Virus record (IMG/VR): IMGVR_UViG_3300046542_000178
Location: 1 to 38,266 of that record
DNA: 38,266 nucleotides
Reading direction: 5' to 3' (one strand)
Source: a virus
Below are positions 1 to 9,335 of the stretch, one piece after another. How positions within the stretch are numbered: position 1 is the first letter of the stretch; each line of letters opens with the position of its first letter. A program made the translations under genes and the position numbers. The notes under the pieces were generated by a model. That model ran no database searches. It was given only the letters and a program-made list of their open reading frames with translations, and had not been told where the DNA came from.

Positions 1-1146
1 AGTATCTTCATCATCACGTACAACGACGTTCACTTTGTATTGGGCGTTGGCTTGTTCCTGTGGTGAAGGCTGGGTGTCGCCCATGTTCATCCAGGTCTTC
101 ATGTAGTGGAGCGGCAGTTTCTCTACCTGCGGGTAGTCCATGTCGAGACGACACGAACGAGCGATGTAAGTCGCGTGGAACAATACCGAGTCTTTGAGCT
201 GCTTCAGGGAACAATGACGCAGGTCTTCAACGATCTCACCGGTTTCATCGTCGGTGTAAGCGAAGTCACACCAGTTCAGCTCGGTGTCGATCACTTCGTT
301 CAACACACGGTTCATACGAGGGCGGAGCTGTTCGTAAGCAATCTGCCCACGTTCAGTTGTCATCTCGTGTTGGATCACCAAGAAGTCCAGCTCGCAGTGA
401 GTCTCGTATTCGTCCTGTGCGATCTTCTGGATCATTTTGCAGATCGGGATGAACAGGTCTTCTGCCGCTAGGGCAAAGGTTACACCAAACGATGCCATGA
501 ACTGGAGACGTTCCAACACAAACATCATGAATGCAAACATGAAGGCTGCGTTGTAGGTTTCCTGGTCGTTAGGGACGTCACCTAACTGGAAGCGCAAACC
601 ACGTTCACGAATCCACTTCATCTCCGTCGCTACTGTTTCCAGTCGCTGCATCGCTTCGGTGATACCCAGGATCTTCTCGAGGACTTCACGTGGGTTGTCG
701 AAGCTAGCCCGAACGATTTCGGAGTAGGTCGCCGCGTGAATGATTTCTTGGTCAGAGATACGTTGCCATGCTGCCCACAGCTCAGGAGCTGGGTTGAACA
801 GGCTGACGATGTGACTGATGCTGCGTGAAGCGAAGGAGTCTGCCTCCCACTGCCAAGCCAGAGACTTGATCATCTTCTGCGACTTGGTGCGCAGCGCTGG
901 GTTCTTGAACTCCGCATTGCACGAAGACATCGGAATCTCGTTTTCATCCCAGTCCAGGGACTTAACGGTTTTGTAGATTTTCCAGACTTGTGGAAACTGC
1001 TTGTTGACGGTATCAAACAAGCCACCTGGTTGACCCAACAACAGGCTGGTGTTTTGATAGTCAGTTTTGTTAGTGTTGAAGATGGCCGGATCAATTACCG
1101 GAGGGGTTTTCGAGAACCCTGTTTGAATCATTACTGGTACTGTCAC
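1..1146 (-). CDS. nrdB: Ribonucleotide reductase class Ia small subunit, C-terminus cut by window edge
   Basis: Beta subunit that houses the di-iron/tyrosyl radical cofactor and feeds the radical to NrdA so that NDPs are reduced to dNDPs. The minus strand is open for 382 codons and runs past position 1, so the C-terminus is missing. Expected ligand motifs appear in order: the Asp in WEADSFASRS, the E-x-x-H with radical Tyr in QEIIHAATY, the Glu in FVLERLQF, and a last Glu/His set in QDEYETH. A GTG at 1146 is chosen because GAGAG lies about 8 bases upstream; the in-frame ATG at 1131 has no ribosome site. It follows nrdA by 59 bases, so the pair is probably one transcript. In QDEYETH the Glu and His are one residue further apart than the usual E-x-x-H. 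The family is clear; the ligand mapping of the last motif is uncertain. Confidence 0.9.
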   Translation of the reverse strand, partial: MTVPVMIQTGFSKTPPVIDPAIFNTNKTDYQNTSLLLGQPGGLFDTVNKQFPQVWKIYKTVKSLDWDENEIPMSSCNAEFKNPALRTKSQKMIKSLAWQWEADSFASRSISHIVSLFNPAPELWAAWQRISDQEIIHAATYSEIVRASFDNPREVLEKILGITEAMQRLETVATEMKWIRERGLRFQLGDVPNDQETYNAAFMFAFMMFVLERLQFMASFGVTFALAAEDLFIPICKMIQKIAQDEYETHCELDFLVIQHEMTTERGQIAYEQLRPRMNRVLNEVIDTELNWCDFAYTDDETGEIVEDLRHCSLKQLKDSVLFHATYIARSCRLDMDYPQVEKLPLHYMKTWMNMGDTQPSPQEQANAQYKVNVVVRDDEDT

Positions 1147-1169
1147 GAGAACACTCTCAAGAGACTATT

Positions 1170-1197
1170 AAAGGAAAGGGCGCTCCCCAGAACGCCC
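1170..1197 (-). terminator. Hairpin between nrdA and nrdB
   Basis: Read on the minus strand, GGGCGTTC and GAGCGCCC pair over 8 bp (one G-U) around a TGGG loop, followed by TTTCCTTT. It lies between the nrdA stop and the nrdB start. It may be a leaky terminator or an mRNA-processing or stabilising hairpin that sets the ratio of the two subunits. Confidence 0.5.
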
Positions 1198-1205
1198 AAC
1201 CAGTA

Positions 1206-3713
1206 TTACATTTTGCAGCCACCAACCCCACAATCAGCTTCTGGGAGCTTGTCGGTGTTACGCACTTCAACCATCACGATCTCACCGTTACTCATTTCTT
1301 TGGCTTCGGTGGTCAGGGTGTTGTAGTAGTAACGAGACTTGAACCCGTACTTGGTCATGCGGAAGAAACCAGTCAGCAGTTCAGTCGAACCCACGGTTTC
1401 GCCTTGTGGTAAACGACGCCACAGGTCAGCCGACATCCCTTGATCGCACCAGTACTGACCCACTGCGTAGCTGTCGATCTGATCGTCTGCTGGAACGTCC
1501 CATGCGATCTCGTAACGATCACCCCACAGGTCGCCTTCAGGTGCAGCCCAACGCGATACGATACCGTTGTCGGTCTTGGTCATCACCAAGTCACGTACAG
1601 GGTAACGACCGTTTGGTTGACCAGCAGCTTTGGAGCTGGACTCACCCGGCATGTGGGAGTTGACGCAGGAGAAGCGCATGCCTTCGTTGTCGATCAAGTC
1701 TTGACGCACTGGAGCCCAATCACGAGCAGGACCCACAGTGACCAAGCCGAGGACGTTCTGGTTAGCGCTGTCTTGCGGCAGGTAACCTTCTGGCCAAGCG
1801 GTACGGTGCATCCATTCAGCATTGCCACGCTCTTTGCCCAACTTGATCGACTGAGTGATCAGGTGGTACATGTGCGTTTCGTCGAGGTGGAACAGAGCGT
1901 TCTTGCCTTCTTGACTGCTGTACTTGTAATTGTTCTTGGCCATCCAGGTAGCAACACCCATCAGACCCACACCAGCGTTCATACGAGACTTCGAGGTAAA
2001 CCCGATGTGTGGCAGTTCGTATTCGGCCTTGTGAATGCAGATGTCGATCATCAGCAAAGTGTAGTAAGCAACTTCTGCCCACTGCTCGTCGCTTTCGATG
2101 TTCGCTGGAACCACACCACCGATGTTACACATAGCCACTTCTGGCTCGTGCTTGATCTCGTCGATACTGGCGACATGGTAAGTCAGACCGTCTTTAACCG
2201 TACGGAACGCTTCACCCGGTTGCAGTTCGATCGCAGCGATGGCCTTACGACCCTGACGCCCGAGGATCAGTGGATTCTGCGGTACACGTTCTACCCAGAC
2301 CTTCTGCGGTGCATCCAGTTGGATACGGTCACCGGTAGCAGTGGTCAGTTTGATGTAACCCACAGCCGACGTGGAGTACAGATCCATCATGTGGCGATAA
2401 CCACGCTGAGGCAGCATGATCTCTTGACACAGGTTGGAAGCGAAGATCGAATCGTAGAACGGGGTGTGACGATTCATCTCGTCAGCCCAGGTCAGGTAGT
2501 AACGACCGGTTTCCAGAGCTTCAGTCAGAGCGACCAACACCAGCTCACGAGCGTTGAAGTAATCCTTGACGAACAGAGGATCAGCTTCGTACTTAGCGTA
2601 CAGCTCTTCGAACTTGGTGAAGTCTGCCGAGTAGAAGGCTTCGTAGAGGTCAGGAGCCGTGAAGCAGTTGAACTTGAACAGCTTACCCTTAGCACCAGCG
2701 AAGCGAGCGATGAACTTGCTCACAGTGACTGAGTAGTCGATACCACGGATCTGCTTCTCTTCCACCGACATCGGGTTCTGGAGTTGCAGGAGGGTTTCGT
2801 TTTCAGGATCGAACATGCTGTAGGTCAGCGTGTCAGCACCACCACGACCGTTTTGCAGGTTGGCCTCAACCATCGCCTTGGTAGCGCGGACGTATGGGAG
2901 TTTGCCTTGGTGCTTGATCATGCCACCACGAACAGCGTCACCCAGCGAGCGAGTGTTCAGGTGAGTACCACAACCTGCCGACATGTAGGTCATGGTGTAA
3001 GCAATGTGTAGGCCGATGCCGATCGAGGCAGCGGTGTCTTCGTTGCTGTAAATGCAGCAAGAAGCGAAACCACGCAACGGAGTACCGAGGTTGACGTAGT
3101 TTGGAGTCGGGGCATTGATGCGAGCGTCCGACAAGTGCTCGTAGAACTTGGCAACGTCATTCATACGACGTTCACGCGGCTGCTCTTCAGAGAGAGCCAT
3201 GGCCATACGCATGTACACGAACTGTGGAGTCTCGTAGACCTTGCGTTCTGCACCGATACGATTTTGCAGAGCGTACTTCTTGTAGATGTACTCGCTGCGG
3301 AAATGCGGGTAAGTCTGATCTTTCTTGTGCTGGATCAGCTTCTCTACCTCGGCGTATTCAGCCTCGGAGTAGTCCAGCTTGTACATATAGCCTTTCTCGG
3401 CCAGTTGTAGGTGAAGCTCACGTACCGTCGGTACAGACTGACCGAAGGTCTTTTTCGCAATGAGCGGGGCATACAGTTTACCTGCCATCAGGTAGTGTGC
3501 CCACGACTCGCCACGCAGGGTGACGTCAATCAGCTTCTCTTGGAAGTCTTGAGTACTCAGTACCGGAGGACATTCATTAACTGCATCGAGGAGGATACTG
3601 GCCCAGTCCACGCGATTACCGAGTTTGCGACCTGCCCACTGACCCCACTTCTTGGCCTTCTCGGCAATGAAGGGTTCGCTTGTTCCGTCAAACTTGATCA
3701 TCTCTTTAATCAT
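1206..3713 (-). CDS. nrdA: Ribonucleotide reductase class Ia large subunit
   Basis: Catalytic alpha subunit reducing ribonucleoside diphosphates; 835 residues, in the range of full-length class I alpha chains. An N-terminal ATP-cone-like region (about residues 1-90) suggests allosteric control of activity. The catalytic residues are visible: first redox Cys in FASCCIYS (C219), the N-x-C-x-E motif SNLCQEIMLP (N427, C429, E431), the second redox Cys in VAMCNIGG, the Tyr pair in KSRYYYNT for radical transfer, and the C-terminal swinging cysteines in CGVGGCKM (C828, C833). The ATG at 3713 has AAGG about 9 bases upstream. nrdB follows on the same strand. Gene and family are clear; no inactivating change is seen. 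Confidence 0.96.
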   Translation of the reverse strand: MIKEMIKFDGTSEPFIAEKAKKWGQWAGRKLGNRVDWASILLDAVNECPPVLSTQDFQEKLIDVTLRGESWAHYLMAGKLYAPLIAKKTFGQSVPTVRELHLQLAEKGYMYKLDYSEAEYAEVEKLIQHKKDQTYPHFRSEYIYKKYALQNRIGAERKVYETPQFVYMRMAMALSEEQPRERRMNDVAKFYEHLSDARINAPTPNYVNLGTPLRGFASCCIYSNEDTAASIGIGLHIAYTMTYMSAGCGTHLNTRSLGDAVRGGMIKHQGKLPYVRATKAMVEANLQNGRGGADTLTYSMFDPENETLLQLQNPMSVEEKQIRGIDYSVTVSKFIARFAGAKGKLFKFNCFTAPDLYEAFYSADFTKFEELYAKYEADPLFVKDYFNARELVLVALTEALETGRYYLTWADEMNRHTPFYDSIFASNLCQEIMLPQRGYRHMMDLYSTSAVGYIKLTTATGDRIQLDAPQKVWVERVPQNPLILGRQGRKAIAAIELQPGEAFRTVKDGLTYHVASIDEIKHEPEVAMCNIGGVVPANIESDEQWAEVAYYTLLMIDICIHKAEYELPHIGFTSKSRMNAGVGLMGVATWMAKNNYKYSSQEGKNALFHLDETHMYHLITQSIKLGKERGNAEWMHRTAWPEGYLPQDSANQNVLGLVTVGPARDWAPVRQDLIDNEGMRFSCVNSHMPGESSSKAAGQPNGRYPVRDLVMTKTDNGIVSRWAAPEGDLWGDRYEIAWDVPADDQIDSYAVGQYWCDQGMSADLWRRLPQGETVGSTELLTGFFRMTKYGFKSRYYYNTLTTEAKEMSNGEIVMVEVRNTDKLPEADCGVGGCKM

Positions 3714-3869
3714 GACTCAAACCTTAAAATTGGCTACTAACAGGGGACAGTAATTAGTCCGTGACTATAACATTAGGTTCCAAAATTGTCTGTGTAAAAC
3801 AATCCCCAAAACCAACATAGGGTACTCTGCGTATGTAAGTAAACACTCCCTCGAACCAACTAGATTTCA

Positions 3870-3890
3870 AGTATATATTACCTAAGGGCA
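3870..3890 (+). promoter_or_regulatory. phiKZ-type early promoter box TATATTAC
   Basis: TATATTAC at 3874-3881, followed by CTAAGG, 39 bases before the next start codon and in the spacer between divergent genes. TATATTAC is the early promoter consensus reported for phiKZ, read by the virion RNA polymerase. A second copy with the same downstream CTA lies at 14267. Assignment is by motif only. Confidence 0.7.
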
Positions 3891-3919
3891 ATACTAACCT
3901 AAACGATCTGAGGAGATCC

Positions 3920-4657
3920 ATGATGAAGAATCCAAAGAAACGCCACCTTAAGAAAGCTCTTAAAGAATTGACGAAGCGGACTGCCGCAACTGTGCAGCTT
4001 CTCCCCACGAACCACTTTAAGACTGCGAGTCGTCTGGGGATGTTACCTACCCTGACCAGTACGACACCGCTAACCAGTCAAGAAGCTTACGATGTCCTGT
4101 ACGCTGGGTATGACGCAGAGTTTAACTCGACCATGGGTAAGACTCTACCGTTGGGTGAAGGTCACTTCGGGGTGAATCCACCTTCCACTCCTGAAGAGCG
4201 TGCTGAACGGTTCCGTCGTTCGATGCCTGAAGGTTACAACAAACAAGAAGATGCTCGTGGACATGAGGCGGCACTGCGTCGCCCTAACCCTATTGAAGGT
4301 GAAACTCAAGTACTTCCTGAAGGAGCTGTCTTGACCACCGAATACGGTACTCGACCAAACCCTCTGCGTGAACACTGGGAGAAGTATGGGGATCAATCGG
4401 ACCTTCGTCCTGTACCCGATGTCAATGTTGATGCTCTTTTGGATAAAAGCGCTAATCCTGAGCTGATGCAGCGTATCGTAGAACGCATGTCCCAAGACAT
4501 TCTGCCTCTTGGTTTGAGTGATCCTGGTCGGGCTAAGGATCGGGACTTCACCAAGTTGGCCGTCAAAGCTACCCCTGAACAGGTGGCTGAGATGGGTAAG
4601 GACATGAAGCTCATCTTCAAGGACGGCAAGGTGGTTGATCCTGAGGAGGACAAGTAA
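3920..4657 (+). CDS. Hypothetical early protein, 245 aa
   Basis: Not recognised. The first 25 residues are very basic (Lys/Arg-rich) and the rest is hydrophilic with many Pro, Glu and Arg, without membrane segments or a signal peptide. The ATG at 3920 has GAGGAG 5-6 bases upstream; a second ATG follows directly. It is the first gene behind an early promoter box, so it is probably made soon after infection. Its stop overlaps the next start (TAATG), suggesting translational coupling. The basic N-terminus might bind nucleic acid, but that is only a guess. Confidence 0.8.
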   Translation: MMKNPKKRHLKKALKELTKRTAATVQLLPTNHFKTASRLGMLPTLTSTTPLTSQEAYDVLYAGYDAEFNSTMGKTLPLGEGHFGVNPPSTPEERAERFRRSMPEGYNKQEDARGHEAALRRPNPIEGETQVLPEGAVLTTEYGTRPNPLREHWEKYGDQSDLRPVPDVNVDALLDKSANPELMQRIVERMSQDILPLGLSDPGRAKDRDFTKLAVKATPEQVAEMGKDMKLIFKDGKVVDPEEDK

Positions 4658-5571
4658 TGCGCACGGTTACCGTCACTGTATCTAAACCCGAACACTTAAG
4701 ACTTCTAGGTATTGACGACCTAGATTTCTTCGGAGAGAGCTATGGGGTGCGCTTACAGATACCTGATCTCACCGATCCGTTTAACTGGACTGGGTTGCCA
4801 GATCACATCCAACAGCGTGTGATACACGATTACTGGGCAAAGCAAGAAAAGGACTTTGTCCTCAGTTGGGTCAATGAGGCTACACCTGAAGAACCGCGCC
4901 TAGGTTTGATCGCTTGGGCTGACGGTTATAAACTATTTAGCCCTATGGAGGGAGAGTCTGTGCCACACAACCCAATGCTAACAATACGGGAAAACATGCA
5001 ACTGGATCAGATCCGTGATCGCAAAGCCAGTGACCCGGTGATTTCTGAGATCGGGTTGATCTCTGGGGCATTACACGCGATGGCCTTGGGTAATGGGAAG
5101 ATCTACGCTAAAGGTTCCATGGATCGCCTGAAACACCATACGCTGTGTCCCGAGGTGGAAGTGAGCAACGCTTACCTATTCCAACATGCTGGCCACATCT
5201 GGAAGCACACTCACTCTAACTTCCACAGCATTGGGATTACTGGGATGGTTGAGTTGTATGTTCCTGTGGAGAACGCCGAGCTGGAGTATCTGGTTCAGGG
5301 CAAAACCCACCAGTACGAAGTCGCTCCACCGGGACGCGGCTCACGCATCGCTGAGTTCGTGGACCTTACTAAGGAAACTTCCCAAGGTGTTGGTCGGAAC
5401 GAGTCCTTAGCTGTGATGATCGGTAACATGGACATCGCAGACAGCTACCCACAACGACCATTGACTCCTGAAGAGCTGGCTGATCGTGAAGCAGCGATCA
5501 AGGAAGCACAAGAAGGCAAACTCGACTATCTGCTGGAAGGTACCCAATGGGACCCGAGGAATCGCAAATGA
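4657..5571 (+). CDS. Hypothetical protein, 304 aa
   Basis: Not recognised. A mixed, apparently soluble globular protein with a His-rich stretch in the middle (HAGHIWKHTHSNFHS, about residues 183-197) that might bind a metal, and an acidic, helical C-terminal end rich in Glu and Ala. There is no signal peptide or membrane helix. It starts one base inside the stop of the previous gene and ends with an ATGA overlap to the next, so the three genes form a tightly coupled unit behind the early promoter at 3874. Confidence 0.8.
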   Translation: MRTVTVTVSKPEHLRLLGIDDLDFFGESYGVRLQIPDLTDPFNWTGLPDHIQQRVIHDYWAKQEKDFVLSWVNEATPEEPRLGLIAWADGYKLFSPMEGESVPHNPMLTIRENMQLDQIRDRKASDPVISEIGLISGALHAMALGNGKIYAKGSMDRLKHHTLCPEVEVSNAYLFQHAGHIWKHTHSNFHSIGITGMVELYVPVENAELEYLVQGKTHQYEVAPPGRGSRIAEFVDLTKETSQGVGRNESLAVMIGNMDIADSYPQRPLTPEELADREAAIKEAQEGKLDYLLEGTQWDPRNRK

Positions 5572-6005
5572 ATTTGGAAGGTCTCGATAAGTTCATTCAG
5601 ATGTTCAGCGACGCCGATACTCCCACAGCGCTGGGTAACACACTAGCGATCTGTAGTCTGCGCCATAGTGGACACGGCAGTTACGCGGCGTTCATCTACA
5701 GCCAAGACAACACCGTGCACTACAACGCCACCTTCCCCTCGATGGTGGAAGATGATGACTTCTGGCAAGGTCACATCAAGGCGTGTCCGTGGTTTCCCCT
5801 GCGGTTCGGTAATTCCCCACAGGAGGCACTGGATCAACTGGTGAAGTTCCTGACCGTGGAAACTCCGCTGGAACACCGAGAACTCCTTAAGTGGAACTCG
5901 ATGTGTGCCTCGTTAGCCTTCACTTTGGTGGAATGTCCAGAGCCCAATCGTCCTGATCTGAACATCGACCGTTACAAGGCTGCAAGCTTCACCCGTAATT
6001 CTTAA
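5568..6005 (+). CDS. Hypothetical protein, 145 aa
   Basis: Not recognised. The ATG at 5568 overlaps the previous stop (ATGA) and has GAGGAA 7 bases upstream, so it is preferred to an in-frame ATG at 5547 that would overlap the upstream gene further. The product is soluble and mildly acidic, with Cys at several positions and no evident motif. It is the third gene of the coupled early unit; a hairpin follows 46 bases after the stop. Confidence 0.75.
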   Translation: MNLEGLDKFIQMFSDADTPTALGNTLAICSLRHSGHGSYAAFIYSQDNTVHYNATFPSMVEDDDFWQGHIKACPWFPLRFGNSPQEALDQLVKFLTVETPLEHRELLKWNSMCASLAFTLVECPEPNRPDLNIDRYKAASFTRNS

Positions 6006-6051
6006 CAGCTCCGGCTGATATAATGACCAAACAAACCTGTTCTTAAAAAGA

Positions 6052-6085
6052 ATAGTGATAGGGGTTCTTTATTCCCTATCACTAT
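6052..6085 (+). other. 12-bp hairpin upstream of the 6110 gene
   Basis: ATAGTGATAGGG and CCCTATCACTAT pair perfectly around a 10-base loop. No T-tract follows on the plus strand; the Shine-Dalgarno of the next gene begins 12 bases later. It could be a processing site, a 5' leader structure, or a symmetric operator. Confidence 0.6.
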
Positions 6086-6109
6086 CCGACTGCTCTAAGG
6101 AGAGCATAC

Positions 6110-6361
6110 GTGATTGTAAAGATTGACGAAGCAGAACTGCAACAAGCCATCAACTTCCTGAGCACCATTCGCCCACGCGTACGGTTTACCCAGAAGAGTG
6201 GTCGTCATTATATCGAGTTCCCACCCGGCATGTCGAAAGACGGCTCCGAAGCACTGAATCTGGTTGGTCGTGCTGACCAGATGGTACACCAAGAATACCT
6301 GCCCATGGAAGTCAAACTCCGTGTAGAGCAAGTCCGTAACCAATACCTACACCAATCGTAA
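6110..6361 (+). CDS. Small hypothetical protein, 83 aa
   Basis: Not recognised. The start is GTG with AAGGAG 6 bases upstream. The protein is soluble and charged, with no membrane segment. It sits between a strong hairpin and the next gene, 22 bases before the start at 6384, and is probably part of the same early transcript. Confidence 0.7.
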   Translation: MIVKIDEAELQQAINFLSTIRPRVRFTQKSGRHYIEFPPGMSKDGSEALNLVGRADQMVHQEYLPMEVKLRVEQVRNQYLHQS

Positions 6362-6383
6362 GTCCTAAAGAAAGGAAAGTATC

Positions 6384-7244
6384 ATGCCACGCGGAATCCC
6401 AAATGCTAAGTCTGGCACCAAAACCAGTACGAAGCCTGCTACTAAAGCTGTTGCCGTGAAGCCAGCAGCTAGCAAACCCGTCCCTGAAGCACCGTCCGCT
6501 AATCATTCGGCCATGGCTGGCCTAGTCGTATCCACCATTGAAAAAGGTAACGCTGTAATGAAACCTGTAGTCGCTGCTGTATCCCCTGTCGTCGCCGAAG
6601 CCGTTGTCAAGATCGAAGTGGCTATCAAAGATAGTGGCTTCCGACATAGCTTCGGCGACAGCGCTTATCTGTCGGTGGTCGGTAACAAGAAAGGTCTGCG
6701 CCAGACCGCCCTCCTAATACTCAACGGTGAAGTCCTGGCCTCCACCCAAGATTTCCTGGTCCCGGACGAATACTACGCAGCTTTCCTCATCGACGGTAAG
6801 CAGCACCGTCTACCGTTCCGAGTCGAAACTGAAGTCTTCGATGACATCTCCAGCTACAGCGGCGTGTTGTTGTCGCCTGTTGATCGCGAAGAAGTCAGCA
6901 AGATCCTGAAGAACATCAACGATAAGGCGCTGGCGTTGGCTGAAGATACCATGAGTCTGCTGTTGCAGCAGGAACGCCCTACGTTCACCCGTGGCGACGT
7001 CGTAGTACACATGATCGACAAAGACAAGCGCTTCCTGGTGGTCGATGTTGCAAAACCGGCTGACCCGCGCACCGGTGGTTATCGTCCACAACTCTTCAGT
7101 GGTCGTGACGCATCCGAGGTTGAACTGGATCTGATCATCATGGCGATCGACGTGACCTACCATCATGAGCGCGACGTTGCGGAGCCTCGCGTTACAACCG
7201 AACCGAAGAAAGTTTATTCGGGCCTGTACCTGTTGGCCGAATAA
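6384..7244 (+). CDS. Hypothetical protein with Ala/Lys/Pro-rich N-terminal tail, 286 aa
   Basis: Not recognised. The first 45 residues are low complexity (Lys, Ala, Pro, Thr, Ser), like a disordered basic tail that might contact DNA or RNA. From about residue 75 the protein is a mixed alpha/beta domain without a recognised motif. AAAGGAAAG precedes the ATG. A good intrinsic terminator follows, so this gene closes the first early unit. Confidence 0.78.
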   Translation: MPRGIPNAKSGTKTSTKPATKAVAVKPAASKPVPEAPSANHSAMAGLVVSTIEKGNAVMKPVVAAVSPVVAEAVVKIEVAIKDSGFRHSFGDSAYLSVVGNKKGLRQTALLILNGEVLASTQDFLVPDEYYAAFLIDGKQHRLPFRVETEVFDDISSYSGVLLSPVDREEVSKILKNINDKALALAEDTMSLLLQQERPTFTRGDVVVHMIDKDKRFLVVDVAKPADPRTGGYRPQLFSGRDASEVELDLIIMAIDVTYHHERDVAEPRVTTEPKKVYSGLYLLAE

Positions 7245-7253
7245 CCCTGCGGT

Positions 7254-7289
7254 AAGAGTGAGGAGGGCCAACCCCTCACTCTTTTTTTA
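7254..7289 (+). terminator. Intrinsic terminator after the 6384 gene
   Basis: AGAGTGAGG pairs with CCTCACTCT, closely followed by seven T. This is a classical factor-independent terminator, without the TATGCCG string seen at most other ends in this window. Confidence 0.85.
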
Positions 7290-7316
7290 TCTAATCTATT
7301 CAGGAGCTTAGAAGCC

Positions 7317-9335
7317 GTGGATATTTCTAAAAGAATCCTAGAACTTCGTGAGCATATCGACAAATGGAACGAAGAGTATCACGATGAGGATGCTCCGACC
7401 ATTGCTGACACGGACTACGACCAGTACTACCGTGAACTCGTGTCGTTGGAATTACAGCGCCCTGATCTGGTTACCCCGGATTCTCCCACCCAGCGTGTTG
7501 GGATCGCCCCCAAAGAACGCGGCTTCAAGAAAGTAGTCCATACGGTCCCGATGTTGAGTCTGGGTAACGTGTTCAACTTCGATGAGCTGATGGCGTGGTT
7601 TAAAACCACAGGGCTACAGGAGACTGAGGGTAGCCGTGCGGTAGAACCTAAGGTCACTGGTGAAGTGAAGCTCGATGGCTTAGCCGTAGGGTTGCGCTAC
7701 ATTGATGGTGTGTTTGCTCTGGGCGTTACTCGGGGTGATGGTGAAACTGGGGAAGACGTAACGGACAACCTCAGACACGTCAAAGGCATCCCACTGGAAC
7801 TGAAGGGTACCAACTGGCCTTCGGTGCTGGAGGTCCGTGGTGAGGTCGTGATGCACCGTGCTCAGTTCATGGCGTTGAACCAACGTCTGGAAGCACAGGG
7901 TAAACCTCCTAAGGCTAACCCACGTAATGCTGCGGCAGGTACGTTGCGTCAGTCTGATCCTGGGGTTGTGGCTGATCGTGGCTTGAACTTCTATCTCTAC
8001 GGCGTAATCCAAGAGATGGTGTCCACCCATGACCGTCAACTGGAACTGGCTGGGACTTGGGGCTTTAATGTCAACCCAACCTTCCCTGTCGACAGTGCCA
8101 AAGACTTTGAGTGGATGTTGGCGTTGGTAGAACAACAGCGTCCGATGTTTGCTTACGAGATCGACGGTATCGTGTTCAAGGTTAACGAACTGGCTATCCA
8201 GCGTAAGTTGGGTTTCCGTGCTCGTGAACCGCGTTGGGCTACGGCTTTCAAGTTCGTGGCTCAAGAAGCAACGTCAGTGCTCGAGAAAGTGGTGAACCAA
8301 GTCGGACGTACCGGTCAGGTCACACCAGTGGCTAAGATCATGCCTGTACAGTTGGGCGGTGTTACCGTTTCCTCGGTTACTCTACACAACTACGACGAGA
8401 TTGCTCGTTTAGGCTTGGGCCTGCTCGATGAGATCCTGGTGTGTCGCTCTGGTGACGTGATCCCGAAGATCCTGCGGGTAGTGTTGCGTAATACCCCACA
8501 CGCTCAGGTAGAGCCTCCTACCAACTGTCCTGTGTGTGACTCGGTGCTGAAGAAAGTCGGTGCTGACTTGATGTGCATGGGTGAGTGGGAATGTTCGGCA
8601 CAGCGGCTGCGTCGGTTTGAACACTTCGTCAGTCGTAAGGCGTTGAACATCGACGGGATCGGTACGTCTTCGCTAGATCTGCTGATTGAAGCAGGGAAGA
8701 TTGCTTACCCGAACGACCTGTACAAGCTAACCGTAGCGGACTTCTTGGAGTTACCTGGCTATGCTGGGGCTTCTGCTCGTTACGACTACGCGGCTATTCA
8801 GGAGAGTCGTACACAGCGACTACACAACTTCCTGTTTGGTCTGGGTATCCCTGAAGTAGGGGAAGGGACGTCTAAGCGTCTGGCACGTTCGTTCGAGTCT
8901 TTGGATGAGCTGATGCGTGCTGACTATGCTCGATTCCTGAGCATTGCTGACATCGGTCCTGAAACGGCTGAGAGTCTGGTGAAGTGGTTTGCTGATGACG
9001 TGAATCAATTGCTGATTCGTGAACTCACCCACTACATTACCTTGACTAACCCTCTGTTCAATAAAACTGGACAGGTCTTAGCGGGTCAGAACTGGGCGAT
9101 CACGGGCACCATTGGTAAACACCACCGTGATGACCTGAAAGAGCTGCTAGCAGGCTTTGGGGCGACCGTAGGGGATGTTAGCAAGAAGACCACGGTGTTG
9201 GTAGCGGGTGAAGGGGGTGGTGGCAAGCTGGCTAAAGCTAAGAAGCTGGGTATCCGCGTTATGAACCCTGTGGACTTTGAAGAGTTCGTGGCAGAGATCC
9301 AAACGAAAGCAAACGAGGAGTCAGGTAGTGAGTAA
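7317..9335 (+). CDS. ligA: NAD-dependent DNA ligase
   Basis: Seals nicks in duplex DNA with NAD+ as adenylate donor. At 672 residues it matches full-length bacterial LigA (E. coli about 671). Domains in order: N-terminal Ia region; adenylation domain with the active-site Lys in EVKLDG (K118) and the EVRGEV motif; OB fold (VGRTGQVTPVAKI); a four-Cys zinc finger (CPVC, then CMGEWEC, about residues 404-428); helix-hairpin-helix repeats (NIDGIGTSS, LPGYAG, IADIGPETA); and a C-terminal BRCT domain (about 590-662). The start is GTG at 7317 with AGGAG upstream. It overlaps the next gene by 8 bases. Keeping every domain, including BRCT, is notable because many phage NAD ligases are shortened. Confidence 0.97.
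   Translation: MDISKRILELREHIDKWNEEYHDEDAPTIADTDYDQYYRELVSLELQRPDLVTPDSPTQRVGIAPKERGFKKVVHTVPMLSLGNVFNFDELMAWFKTTGLQETEGSRAVEPKVTGEVKLDGLAVGLRYIDGVFALGVTRGDGETGEDVTDNLRHVKGIPLELKGTNWPSVLEVRGEVVMHRAQFMALNQRLEAQGKPPKANPRNAAAGTLRQSDPGVVADRGLNFYLYGVIQEMVSTHDRQLELAGTWGFNVNPTFPVDSAKDFEWMLALVEQQRPMFAYEIDGIVFKVNELAIQRKLGFRAREPRWATAFKFVAQEATSVLEKVVNQVGRTGQVTPVAKIMPVQLGGVTVSSVTLHNYDEIARLGLGLLDEILVCRSGDVIPKILRVVLRNTPHAQVEPPTNCPVCDSVLKKVGADLMCMGEWECSAQRLRRFEHFVSRKALNIDGIGTSSLDLLIEAGKIAYPNDLYKLTVADFLELPGYAGASARYDYAAIQESRTQRLHNFLFGLGIPEVGEGTSKRLARSFESLDELMRADYARFLSIADIGPETAESLVKWFADDVNQLLIRELTHYITLTNPLFNKTGQVLAGQNWAITGTIGKHHRDDLKELLAGFGATVGDVSKKTTVLVAGEGGGGKLAKAKKLGIRVMNPVDFEEFVAEIQTKANEESGSE

Noticed and set aside
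1440-2732. 430-codon plus-strand frame opposite nrdA
   Set aside because: nrdA is certain from its catalytic motifs; this frame is its mirror and has low-complexity, implausible composition.
3780-3812. ATTGT/ACAAT inverted repeat between nrdA and the early promoter
   Set aside because: Only five base pairs around a nine-base spacer in AT-rich DNA; expected by chance.
3754-4008. 84-codon minus-strand frame upstream of nrdA
   Set aside because: It crosses the early promoter and the start of the plus-strand gene at 3920; no supporting signal.
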